A stretch of DNA of 64,000 nt, from positions 2,790,001 to 2,854,000 of the forward strand of contig JAHRBS010000002.1 of NCBI GenBank assembly GCA_024305745.1, in the 5' to 3' direction. The notes below the pieces were generated by a model, which had not been told where the DNA came from, did not search any database, and saw nothing but the letters and a program-made list of their open reading frames with translations. Below are positions 47,271 to 56,005 of this stretch, piece after piece; the stretch's first letter is position 1, and every line of letters begins with the position of its first letter. The position numbers and the translations under genes are program-made. This DNA comes from Polyporus tsugae (lineage: Eukaryota > Basidiomycota > Agaricomycetes > Polyporales > Polyporaceae).

Positions 47271-47939
47271 ACGACCGCCTTTCTATCATTTATTTGCCTG
47301 TTGACATTTCTTCTAGGGGATCTCAGTATATGCCTTCGAGTAGGAGTATCATCGTGTTCTGACCTTGTCGCTCATGGGCCTGCGTGTGGGGGGTGGCGGG
47401 CCCGGGGAGACCGCCCGTTCAATCCCCGCCATCAATCAAGTCTTAAACCCATCCTCCAACGAACCGCAGGGCCACCTCTCAAGATCTCAAGGCCTCATGC
47501 ATGTCGATGACTGAATTATGCATCCCATTCTGGGTCATGTTTCGGCCGTGGCGTCTGCGTCGACCTCCCTTTCCGACCTTTCCCTTCCTTCTCTTCTCAC
47601 AGTGGGCGGCCAACCCTGACTTCAATGCGCCCTAACTTGAACTTGCTACATAATAGGATTGTTATTTGAATAGACGCTATTCACATCGGGCTTTAAAAAT
47701 ATAAGTAAGCCTTACAATGACACTCGTAATAAGGCTTAGAATCAACTATTAGAAGCATTGTGCCTGCCCTAAATACTTGAACGCCAAGCCCAGCCTTGGC
47801 CCAGCCTCAGGCCAAACTTGATTTCCTCCGGTGTTGTATCCTGGTTGTATCCTCTCTCCATCCCCGTTACATGCGACGCGATTACATTTCACTTTGACTA
47901 CGTTTCCGGGCTTGCAGAGCGCTACGAGCTGGCTGCACG
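47271..47939. other. Upstream region of interrupted F-box gene
   Basis: AT-richer than the genes on both sides, with no coding frame I can support. It is the presumed promoter of the F-box gene starting at 47940. Confidence 0.5.
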
Positions 47940-48825
47940 ATGGTCAAGTTTCACCGCCTGAATGACGACGTCCTCGTATATCTTCTCGGACTTATACTCC
48001 AGGCCGACGAGTCTGGCAGCCGCGTCGCCCTCGTTCCTCTTTCATCTACCTGCAGATGGCTGCGCGGCCTCTCCAAGCCCTTCATATTCCGTAAAATACA
48101 TCGTACAATAGGAATAGCCCCGCCCACGCCGCAGTTTTTCCTCCCTCCGTCCCTGTGGTCTTACGTTCAGTGAGTTCATTCATCTATGCGCAGGCCCGGA
48201 TTGCATGTGGAAACTGACATATTTGCTGGTTGAGACATCTCACAGTAATGGACTGCTGCATGGACCAAACACGTGGTCGTATCAAGTTGAATTCTCCGCA
48301 TATACTCTCCAGCTCTCCATCCCATATACCGCACCTGTACGTGTGCGGGGTATTCATCGGGCCCGTCATCAAACACATATTGCAGCAGATGCCGTCGTTA
48401 GCGAAGCTTTCGCTGCGTACCAACATCGGCGTCGTACATGGCCCGTATTGGACGTTCCTCCAGTTCGCCCTGTCCCTCCCACGTCTCCGAGAGTTCGAGA
48501 TGACTGGGCTGACCTTCTGCCCAGTCGTGCTCCCTACTGAAGCTCTCGAATTCGGGGGTGGGGCTTGTGCTCCCCTCACCGCCTTCCGATACGAGGCAAT
48601 CCTAACGCGTGACCGGAGATACGCGCTCTCCGTGGAGAAGGATGCCTTGGCTCTCGTCCTGGAACAGGTCCACCGCACTCTCATCACGCTCGCACTCCCC
48701 AGCGAACCAGCCCCGATTTCTCTCATGTCCAGCTGCGAGTGGCCCAACCTGCGCGAGCTGAAGCTCCGCGGGATGCGATGGGTGGAACCCCGGACGCCTA
48801 TCGTCCTCCTCTTCGCCAACATGCC
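47940..48825 (+). pseudogene. F-box/LRR protein gene, 5' part (split by retrotransposon)
   Basis: Start at 47940: MVKFHRLNDDVLVYLLGLIL, then ALVPLSSTCRWLRGLSKPFI, an F-box. Exon 1 ends at 48169; intron 48170-48234; exon 2 continues with leucine-rich segments such as MPSLAKLSLRTNIGVVHGPY and WPNLRELKLRGMRWVEP and breaks inside a proline codon at 48825 where the element begins. The reading frame resumes on the far side at 56010. No other lesion is present, so the gene was intact until the insertion. Family role: SCF ubiquitin-ligase substrate adaptor. Confidence 0.85.
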
Positions 48826-49019
48826 TGTTACGATACGACTTCTATGATTAGTAATACCACCTGTAACGACCTGTACAACCTGCCCTGAAGCACCTGGTCC
48901 GTGCGCAGGCTCCAATACAATATATAAACCCCTCGAAGCTGCGGTAATTCCCCAGCTTCGAGTTGGTCTTTAGTCCCCCAGTCTTTCGCTTATTGCTAGC
49001 GTGAGGTCTGACCTTATCA
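48826..49019 (+). repeat. 5' LTR
   Basis: 194 bp, identical to the 3' LTR. It contains a TATA box (tatataaa, 48921-48928) and a 9-bp inverted repeat, ctcgaagct at 48932-48940 and agcttcgag at 48954-48962, around the predicted transcript start. Confidence 0.97.
48921..48964 (+). promoter_or_regulatory. LTR core promoter and predicted transcript start
   Basis: The TATA box at 48921-48928 lies about 30 nt before 48954. I predict the start there because agcttcgagtt (48954-48964) is the exact reverse complement of the 11 nt after the LTR; in Tf1-type elements that complement is the first 11 nt of the RNA. Inferred, not mapped. Confidence 0.65.
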
Positions 49020-49639
49020 TAACTCGAAGCTACCCTTCCTCGACCTACGGTGCACCGCCTTCGTTGCCAACCGTGGCGTCCTCATCATCCTCCACTTCTC
49101 TCCCCGTCCCGAACCCTCCGCTTGTCGTGCGTCTCGCCGACGGCACCACCCACCACCTCGTCCCTATATACACCCTCACCAACTCGTCGCCGCCGTCTCC
49201 GTCGTCGACACCACCTATCCCAATTCCGCCCCCACACCTTCGTCACCGATCTCCAAGTCCCCTTATCAACTTAGACTCCAATTCCGACTCCGCCACCGCC
49301 GTAGATTCTGACTCTGACTCCGACTCAGACGCCGGCGTCCCCGTTCACATCGCCGTATCCCGACACGTCAATCCCGCGCACGCCACCTTCATCCAAACAA
49401 GGGTCAACACCCCGCTGTTCCAAGGAACAGAAGTCACGGCGTACGTCCCACGCTCCCTTTACTCCGTCCTTCCCGGACACGTCATCTTCCGCTTCCCCGC
49501 CACCCCAACAACTCCCGCCTACTCTCTTTACGGCATCATCGCATCCACACAACCCACCTATTGGGTATTTCACATTTCCCTTATACCTTACGTTATCGAC
49601 CAGACCGCTATTCTACACGTGTCCATTCCAACCGAGTAG
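48974..49639 (+). CDS. ATG-less open frame in the retrotransposon leader
   Basis: The frame is open for 221 sense codons from just after the TAG at 48971 to the stop at 49637-49639, with no ATG in any frame. The first half is Ser/Pro/Asp-rich. The second half looks like a folded domain: HIAVSRHVNPAHATFIQTRV, NTPLFQGTEVTAYVPRSLYS, ASTQPTYWVFHISLIPYVID. If translated, it would need a non-AUG start (a GTG is at 49001) or splicing. No known family recognised. It could also be fossil coding sequence or chance. Confidence 0.4.
   Translation, partial: SPSLSLIASVRSDLIITRSYPSSTYGAPPSLPTVASSSSSTSLPVPNPPLVVRLADGTTHHLVPIYTLTNSSPPSPSSTPPIPIPPPHLRHRSPSPLINLDSNSDSATAVDSDSDSDSDAGVPVHIAVSRHVNPAHATFIQTRVNTPLFQGTEVTAYVPRSLYSVLPGHVIFRFPATPTTPAYSLYGIIASTQPTYWVFHISLIPYVIDQTAILHVSIPTE
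49021..49031 (+). other. Primer-binding site of self-priming type
   Basis: aactcgaagct, one base after the 5' LTR, pairs perfectly over 11 nt with LTR positions 48954-48964. Fission-yeast Tf1 and related sushi-type chromoviruses prime minus-strand DNA from the 5' end of their own RNA with an 11-nt match. I looked for the usual initiator-tRNA-Met PBS and did not see it here. Confidence 0.75.
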
Positions 49640-49760
49640 TCAGTGACCACGTGTCACAACTCGGCGCAGGAGACCCCGGTTAGCCATACCGCGGTAAAAC
49701 TGCTAGTGTAACCTACATCTCGTCACGTACGCTTACCTATACCTTCTTTGCATTTAGTAA

Positions 49761-50714
49761 ATGGACCCTTGGGATCTGCTGCTTGAATCGTATCCAACTC
49801 CGTCTCCATCCCCTCCACCGGTCGTCCGCGCTATAAACGCGCGGGAAGCTAGGGCAACACGGCTTGCGCAGGACAGTGGCACTGTCAATTCCAGAAATCA
49901 GACGGCGTCCGAGTTGACGCACACCTCTCCGACGGTGATCTCCACCAGTGCCACAAACAACCGTGTCCTAACCGGTACCACAGCCAGAACCCCATCGCCT
50001 TCCAACTCCCAGAATACATCCCAATCCCGCGCGAACCGCCACCGGAACCAACAGCTCCGGTACCTGGAACAACTCACACAAGAACTCGTGCGCGTCAGCC
50101 GACCCCTGAGCCCGTTGCACGCCCCGGAAGTCCGTACCCACGCACCCGTCCAGAACGCCAGCGAGAACCTACCCCACCCGTCGTCCACATCCCCATCCCC
50201 GTCCAAGCCGCGGGATCCACGGAAGCGTCCCCGGTCGCCGGAAGTAGCCGATTCGAATACCGAGAACTCCCGGAAGAACCCTCACCTCCAACAGACTCAG
50301 ACGACGATCAGGAGCCTTCCAGACGTCATAGATCTGACTCAGACGGATTCATCCGTGCCCTCGAGAACCTCGGTCTCCACGCTTCCCCCACGACCACAGG
50401 ATCCTTACCCGCTTCCCAAAACCCCATCCAACCTCCCGTCCAAACCACCGGCATCAGCCAACCACCCCGCGCTCATCAAGCAATGGCGCAAACATTTTCA
50501 TTCGATGCGGCAACGCAAGCGTGGATCTCGGGGGAAATCGCAAACTTCATCGCGGCAACCCAACCCCAACGCGGAGGTAGGAACCACGCCCCGCCTAGAC
50601 TCGCCCAGCCCGAGTACTTCGACGGCCTCAGCCCAGACTTCGAACAATGGAAGTCTGACGTCCAGGTCTACGTGGCCGGCCTGGACAAAGATCCAGCAAT
50701 ATCTGCCGTCTTAG
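49761..50714 (+). CDS. Extra ORF upstream of gag, 317 aa, function unknown
   Basis: MDPWDLLLESYPTPSPSPPP begins at the only ATG in the first 1.5 kb of the predicted transcript. The rest is Ser/Pro/Thr/Asn-rich with a basic segment (RKHFHSMRQRKRGSRGKSQ) near the end and no recognised domain. It overlaps the gag start by 232 nt in another frame. The ATG has T at -3 and G at +4, a weak context. A good 3' splice signal (ctttgcatttag) ends at 49757, directly before the ATG, so a leader intron is an alternative way to present this start. Confidence 0.55.
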   Translation: MDPWDLLLESYPTPSPSPPPVVRAINAREARATRLAQDSGTVNSRNQTASELTHTSPTVISTSATNNRVLTGTTARTPSPSNSQNTSQSRANRHRNQQLRYLEQLTQELVRVSRPLSPLHAPEVRTHAPVQNASENLPHPSSTSPSPSKPRDPRKRPRSPEVADSNTENSRKNPHLQQTQTTIRSLPDVIDLTQTDSSVPSRTSVSTLPPRPQDPYPLPKTPSNLPSKPPASANHPALIKQWRKHFHSMRQRKRGSRGKSQTSSRQPNPNAEVGTTPRLDSPSPSTSTASAQTSNNGSLTSRSTWPAWTKIQQYLPS

Positions 50715-51778
50715 GGTTGATTCGCGGCACAACTGTGAACAGATGGAAGCGTAATCTCGTAGAGGACAAGTTTGTGGCAAATGGGAATAGATGGAACTAC
50801 CCGGACGTAGCAGCGTTCTGGGCCGAGTTGACAGCGAAGTTTAGACCAATAAACTACGTTAACGACGCAATCATCGCACTCGATCAGATTCATATGGGCA
50901 ATCGCCGGGCCGAAGACTTCTTTGACAAATGGGAAGATCTGACAGCCCGTGCTACGGAAAACAAAGACACGGCTAACAATATCTACCGGCTCAAAAATGC
51001 GCTACCATCCAGCTACCTAGTTGCGATCAGCACGATGCCGGTAAAGCCTGTCACCTACGCCCAGTGGAAATCTACGATCATCGCCATGGACAATGATCGC
51101 ATCATCTTCAACCGCCAGATCCGTGATTTCACACGTCGACCACCCCCGCAACAGCCACCCCCACGTGCTCCACCTCGTTACCCACCACCAAACGCTCCCC
51201 CGCGATATGGGAACCCGTTCCCACGTTACCCGGAACCCGGCCCACGATACCAATCACGATACCCGGAACATGTCCCAGCGTTCCCGCCCTCAAGGTATCC
51301 GCCATATGCCCCAGCCTCGCAATACCCTCCGCCTCGGCCGTACTACCCACCGCGCCCCCAAGTACCCACGATGCCGGGAGACAGACGCACCGGCACAGGG
51401 GTCACGTACGGAGGAGCCGGACAGCCGATGGACATCGATCGGCTCAGGGCCCGACCATGCCGAAAGTGCGGCGCAAAACAGACCGAGAAGGGCTCATGCG
51501 GAGACATGTGGCATATTCCCAACCGGACCGGCGCAGCTGCGGTACAGAAGCGCAGATGGGAAGAACGCGACAGTCGCGAAGAATTCCTCGAAGAGGTCAG
51601 ACGTTTCCATCAAGAAGACCCCGAGGACTTCCTTGCACAGATTGCCGGGGTAACGGTCCCTACCTATCACGAGGACCCAGAGCCACAGCATGCACTGGAG
51701 GAATACACCGATGGATACAACGAGATACAACAACAGATGGACGAGTACGAGCAGCATTTTCCCTACGGTCCCACGTAA
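50483..51778 (+). CDS. gag: Gag capsid/nucleocapsid protein
   Basis: 431 residues. The start at 50483 has G at -3 and +4, a good context. The capsid region reads YFDGLSPDFEQWKSDVQVYV, FWAELTAKFRPINYVNDAII and MGNRRAEDFFDKWEDLTARA, typical of the Ty3/Gypsy gag core. A long Pro/Tyr/Arg-rich stretch follows, then PCRKCGAKQTEKGSCGDMWH, an irregular CCCH-like knuckle in place of the usual CX2CX4HX4C, and an acidic tail. Pol overlaps its last 322 nt in the -1 frame. Confidence 0.88.
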   Translation: MAQTFSFDAATQAWISGEIANFIAATQPQRGGRNHAPPRLAQPEYFDGLSPDFEQWKSDVQVYVAGLDKDPAISAVLGLIRGTTVNRWKRNLVEDKFVANGNRWNYPDVAAFWAELTAKFRPINYVNDAIIALDQIHMGNRRAEDFFDKWEDLTARATENKDTANNIYRLKNALPSSYLVAISTMPVKPVTYAQWKSTIIAMDNDRIIFNRQIRDFTRRPPPQQPPPRAPPRYPPPNAPPRYGNPFPRYPEPGPRYQSRYPEHVPAFPPSRYPPYAPASQYPPPRPYYPPRPQVPTMPGDRRTGTGVTYGGAGQPMDIDRLRARPCRKCGAKQTEKGSCGDMWHIPNRTGAAAVQKRRWEERDSREEFLEEVRRFHQEDPEDFLAQIAGVTVPTYHEDPEPQHALEEYTDGYNEIQQQMDEYEQHFPYGPT

Positions 51779-54700
51779 GCGCACATACGCGGCGACCGTC
51801 ACTATACAATAGTTTTCAGAACCGGTTCTCCGTCTTAGACTCTGATGTACCCGTTCCGGGTTGTACTATACCTATGCCTACTTATTCACCGGACAACTCC
51901 ACCATTCCCCACCCTACCCAGTTACGTACTACACTTATTAAAAATAACGAGACGACTGATCGTCGGAGCCAACCTACAGGCAACGATCAGCGCGGCGGGT
52001 TAGAACCCGTGCTTAATTTCTCGTCCAAAAATAACAAAAAAATCGAAAAAACCCCTAGTGCGCCCATTAACGCCATCCGAGTAATGTCTTACGGTCCGAC
52101 GTACTTCAAAGTCACACGCGGTACCGGAAGCAAACAACTAGACATACCGGTCATGATCAAAAACCTAGAAACTCTTCAGGTTTACGACACCAAGGCTCTC
52201 TGTGATACCGGCTGTACTGGTTCGTGTGTCAATAGAAACTTCGTTCAGCGTGCAGGCCTATCACCTAAGCCATTCCCACATCCCATTGACATATTCAACG
52301 CCGATGGATCTCCCAACATAGGTGGTAGAATCATGCATTACGTTGACGTACAACTACAGATCGGAGACCACGCGGAACAAATCCCGCTTCTAGTCACTGA
52401 TCTTGGCAAAATGGACATATATCTTGGACACGACTGGATTGAGCACCACAATCCGTCGATACATTGGAAGAACAAAACCATTGAGTTCGACCGATGCCCG
52501 AGTACTTGCCATCACATCGTCAGCGCTGGTGATCGAATCTTCTCCCTACATACCCGATCGTGGCTTGACGCCCGATCAGTCCACATACGTGCGAAATCGT
52601 CGGTAGCAATGGAAATCGCAATCAAACAGAATGAGGCCAAGGCAGAACAAACGTTCGAGGAAATGATTCCAGAGTACTACCGAGATTTCCGCGACGTCTT
52701 CGACGAAGCGACGTTCTCCACTCTTCCCGAACGACGGCCTTATGACCACGCGATTGAATTAACCGTGAACGCTAAACCGTATTGTGGAAAAATATACCCC
52801 ATGACCCTAGACGAACAACAAGCGTTAGACGTATTCTTAGAGGAAAATCTATCCACGGGTCGAATTCGCCCATCGAAATCCTCGTGGGGGGCTCCGTTCT
52901 TCTTTGTCAAGAAAAAAGACGGCAAACTGCGTCCCGTTCAGGACTACAGACAGTTAAACGCCTTGACCAAGAAAAATGTGTACCCCCTTCCTCTAATGCT
53001 ACAGATCCTAGATCGGCTGAAAGGCGCCCAGTACTACACCAAGTTAGACATACGTTGGGGATACAATAATATTCGTATAGTCGAAGGCGATGAGGAAAAA
53101 GCAGCGTTTATCACAAATCGCGGCTTATACGAACCTCTCGTCATGTTCTTCGGCTTAACGAATTCCCCGGCGACTTTCCAAATGATGATGAACTCGATCT
53201 TCCAAGATCTGATTCTTCGTGGAAAAGTCATTGTGTACTTGGACGACATCATTATCTGTACAGCCGATCTAGAGGAACATAGACGCATAGTACGACAAGT
53301 CCTACAGATCCTTCGAGACAATCACCTTACGTGTAAACCCCAGAAGTGCGAGTTCGAAACTCAGGAAACCGAGTACCTAGGCCATATCATCACCCCCGGC
53401 GAGATCCGCATGGACCCGGGCAAGGTCAAAGGTGTCACTGATTGGCCGGTACCCACGTGCAAACGTGATGTACAGAGTTTCCTCGGATTCGCAAACTTCT
53501 ACAGACGGTTTATCAAGGACTTCTCAAAGATCGCGGGACCAATGAATCGTCTCACGGGTCTTAACGTATGGACATGGACTCCAGAGCATCAACTCGCTTT
53601 TGAAGGGATCAAGGACGCGATCACACACGCCCCCGTGTTAGCTATACCCAATGACACGGATCCCTTGAAAGTCGAATGCGATGCCTCGAACTTTGCGATC
53701 GGAGCCGAGCTCTCGCAATGTCAGAACGGACTATGGAAACCTATTGCCTTCCTATCACATTCCTTAACACCCGCACAAAAAGGATACGAGATCTGGGATC
53801 GAGAAATGTTGTCGGTTATCACCGCGTTACAAGAATGGCGTCACTTCCTCCAAAACGCGCGAGAATTCGAGGTCCATAATGACCACAAAAACCTCGAATA
53901 CTTCCGAAAACCACAACGGCTAAACGCGCGACAAGCGCGTTGGGCGACAACTCTCGCGAACTACCATTTCAAGTTACACCATAAACCAGGTCGTACCATG
54001 GGCAAAGTAGACGCTCTGTCTAGACGCGTGGACCACGAAACCGGTCCCGTGATCGAAAACTTCACGTTGCTCAAGGAACACTGGTTTGCGGCTTCTCATA
54101 CGATAGACGGAGCAGACAATCTAAAGAAAATGTGTCTGGAACACGTTGATCTTTATGACCGTCTTGTCGTCGAGAAACTGGGAAAGGACAATGATTGGGA
54201 ATTAGCCGAGGACGGCTTAATCTACAGGAGGGGGAAAATGGTTGTTCCAAACCACTCGGAACTTCGCGGACGCGTCATCGCCTCACACCACGATTCAATC
54301 GCGGCTGGACACCCGGGCGCAGCCAAAACACAAGATCTGGTCATGAGATCTTATTGGTGGCCGTCCATTCGGAAAGACGTTGCCAAGTACGTCGCCGGAT
54401 GCATCACGTGTCAGCGCGTCAAGATTGATCGACAACCACGTGCCGCACCACTCCATCCCAACCCTATTCCCGATCAGAACTGGCAATTCGTCACCATGGA
54501 CTATATGACCGGACTACCCGAATGCAACGGACATGATGCCATACTAGTCTTTGTCGATATGAAATCCAAAGACTACATCGCTATTCCCTGTTCAAAAACG
54601 CTAGACTCGGAAGGACAAGCAAGACTCTTCATCAAACACGTAGTCGTACCCCACAGCCTGCCCAAGCGCATATGGTCGGACCGAGGCCCTACCCTCGTGT

Positions 54701-55734
54701 CCTCCTTCACCAAAGAAGTCTACCGACAGATGGGGATCGAAGGCAATCCTAGTACAGCCTATCATCCCCAGACCGACGGCCAGACCGAGCGCATGAATCA
54801 AGAGATCCAGACCTATCTACGGATCTTCATCAATCACAAACAGGACGACTGGGTCGAATGGCTACCGCTAGCAGAGTTTGCTTACCGATGTCGTGTACAT
54901 GCGTCCACAGGAATGTCCCCTTTCTTCATGACTCACGGTCACGAACCCAACACCGGAGTCGAGACGTTGAAAGACGGCATCAATGAATCAGCCAAGCAAT
55001 TCGCTGAGCGAATGCAACGCATCGGGAAGCAAGCAGCGCAGGCGCTGGAGATAGCGCGAGAAGCGATGAAGCGACATTACGACAAGCACCGACAACCGTC
55101 ACGAGATTACAAGATAGGCGATTACGTATACATAGACGCACAGAACTTCCCCACCGACCGACCAAACAAGAAACTCGAAGACAAGCGCTACGGCCCTTTC
55201 CGAGTTGAAGAAAAAGTCGGCGCTAGTGCATATCGCCTAAAACTCCCACCCAAGTGGAAGTTACGTCATCCCGTATTCAACGAAGTACTCTTAACCCCTG
55301 CACACGATCCCGAATTCCCAAATCAAGGAAAAACCAGTCGAGAAGTACCCACTCTTCTGGAACCCGATCGAGAAGTCGAATCGATCTTAGATTCAAAGAT
55401 CGTGGAAGGATCGGGTCGATCTCGCAAAGTTCACTACCTCGTTCAATGGTGTGGACTCACACGAGCTGACCGCGAATGGGTATCTTCGGATACAGACGAA
55501 CTCCAGACGGACGAGGCCAAGAAACTCATCACCGCTTTCTACGCCGCGAACAAGTTCGCGCCGCGCATCCACGTTCGCTACCTACTCACCGCTACGGACA
55601 AACATGGACAAATAATCACATACGACACAGATTCCTATGACTTTTGGACACGTAGATATAATGACTGGAAACGACGAAATCCTAATGAAAGTGATACACA
55701 ACCGGACTATGTACGACGCTTCGCTTATGACTAG
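51457..55734 (+). CDS. pol: Pol polyprotein: protease, RT, RNase H, integrase, chromodomain
   Basis: Retropepsin motif ALCDTGCTGSCVN (about 52200); reverse transcriptase with WGAPFFFVKKKDGKLRPVQD, YTKLDIRWGYNNIRI and VIVYLDDIIIC (about 53230); RNase H with VECDASNFAIGAELSQ; integrase zinc motif HHDSIAAGHPGAAKTQ and CITCQRVK, then catalytic core Asp in MDYMTGLP, Asp in WSDRGPTL and Glu in HPQTDGQTERMNQE; C-terminal chromodomain VHYLVQWCGLTRADREWVSS (about 55430). The frame is open from 51457 but protein-like sequence starts after gag ends. The first in-frame ATG past the gag stop is at 51874, so -1 frameshifting or reinitiation must be considered. No stop or frameshift seen. Confidence 0.95.
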   Translation: MPKVRRKTDREGLMRRHVAYSQPDRRSCGTEAQMGRTRQSRRIPRRGQTFPSRRPRGLPCTDCRGNGPYLSRGPRATACTGGIHRWIQRDTTTDGRVRAAFSLRSHVSAHTRRPSLYNSFQNRFSVLDSDVPVPGCTIPMPTYSPDNSTIPHPTQLRTTLIKNNETTDRRSQPTGNDQRGGLEPVLNFSSKNNKKIEKTPSAPINAIRVMSYGPTYFKVTRGTGSKQLDIPVMIKNLETLQVYDTKALCDTGCTGSCVNRNFVQRAGLSPKPFPHPIDIFNADGSPNIGGRIMHYVDVQLQIGDHAEQIPLLVTDLGKMDIYLGHDWIEHHNPSIHWKNKTIEFDRCPSTCHHIVSAGDRIFSLHTRSWLDARSVHIRAKSSVAMEIAIKQNEAKAEQTFEEMIPEYYRDFRDVFDEATFSTLPERRPYDHAIELTVNAKPYCGKIYPMTLDEQQALDVFLEENLSTGRIRPSKSSWGAPFFFVKKKDGKLRPVQDYRQLNALTKKNVYPLPLMLQILDRLKGAQYYTKLDIRWGYNNIRIVEGDEEKAAFITNRGLYEPLVMFFGLTNSPATFQMMMNSIFQDLILRGKVIVYLDDIIICTADLEEHRRIVRQVLQILRDNHLTCKPQKCEFETQETEYLGHIITPGEIRMDPGKVKGVTDWPVPTCKRDVQSFLGFANFYRRFIKDFSKIAGPMNRLTGLNVWTWTPEHQLAFEGIKDAITHAPVLAIPNDTDPLKVECDASNFAIGAELSQCQNGLWKPIAFLSHSLTPAQKGYEIWDREMLSVITALQEWRHFLQNAREFEVHNDHKNLEYFRKPQRLNARQARWATTLANYHFKLHHKPGRTMGKVDALSRRVDHETGPVIENFTLLKEHWFAASHTIDGADNLKKMCLEHVDLYDRLVVEKLGKDNDWELAEDGLIYRRGKMVVPNHSELRGRVIASHHDSIAAGHPGAAKTQDLVMRSYWWPSIRKDVAKYVAGCITCQRVKIDRQPRAAPLHPNPIPDQNWQFVTMDYMTGLPECNGHDAILVFVDMKSKDYIAIPCSKTLDSEGQARLFIKHVVVPHSLPKRIWSDRGPTLVSSFTKEVYRQMGIEGNPSTAYHPQTDGQTERMNQEIQTYLRIFINHKQDDWVEWLPLAEFAYRCRVHASTGMSPFFMTHGHEPNTGVETLKDGINESAKQFAERMQRIGKQAAQALEIAREAMKRHYDKHRQPSRDYKIGDYVYIDAQNFPTDRPNKKLEDKRYGPFRVEEKVGASAYRLKLPPKWKLRHPVFNEVLLTPAHDPEFPNQGKTSREVPTLLEPDREVESILDSKIVEGSGRSRKVHYLVQWCGLTRADREWVSSDTDELQTDEAKKLITAFYAANKFAPRIHVRYLLTATDKHGQIITYDTDSYDFWTRRYNDWKRRNPNESDTQPDYVRRFAYD

Positions 55735-55796
55735 TTAACCCATGGCATTAACGACTACCCACTATTAATGCCTTACAGCTTCCTGAGACATGAAGC

Positions 55797-55811
55797 TAAA
55801 GAGGGGGGTAA
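55797..55811 (+). other. Polypurine tract
   Basis: aaagaggggggtaa directly before the 3' LTR; primes plus-strand DNA synthesis in LTR retrotransposons. Confidence 0.85.
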
Positions 55812-56005
55812 TGTTACGATACGACTTCTATGATTAGTAATACCACCTGTAACGACCTGTACAACCTGCCCTGAAGCACCTGGTCCGTGCGCAGGCTCCA
55901 ATACAATATATAAACCCCTCGAAGCTGCGGTAATTCCCCAGCTTCGAGTTGGTCTTTAGTCCCCCAGTCTTTCGCTTATTGCTAGCGTGAGGTCTGACCT
56001 TATCA
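55812..56005 (+). repeat. 3' LTR
   Basis: 194 bp, no difference from the 5' LTR by direct comparison. Followed by TGCC, the second copy of the target site. Confidence 0.97.

Larger units (their letters stand above)
48826..56005 (+). mobile_element. Full-length chromodomain Ty3/Gypsy LTR retrotransposon
   Basis: LTRs at 48826-49019 and 55812-56005 are each 194 bp, begin TGTTACG and end TTATCA, and are identical base for base. TGCC flanks both sides (48822-48825 and 56006-56009) as target-site duplication; ATGCC is possible if the LTR is taken one base shorter. The order inside is self-priming-type PBS, an ATG-less ORF, a 317-codon ORF, gag, pol (protease, RT, RNase H, integrase, chromodomain) and a polypurine tract. 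Integrase after RT/RNase H and the C-terminal chromodomain place it in the chromovirus branch of Ty3/Gypsy. All main frames are open, so it may be active. Confidence 0.97.

Noticed and set aside
47395..47440. tRNA-like block ending gttcaatccccgcc
   Set aside because: No matching acceptor, D-arm or anticodon arm upstream.
51775..51819. GT-AG intron-like segment (gtaagc...ttttcag, 45 nt) spanning the gag stop codon
   Set aside because: It is a multiple of three. Removing it only replaces the stop with six more codons before a new stop and does not join gag to pol.
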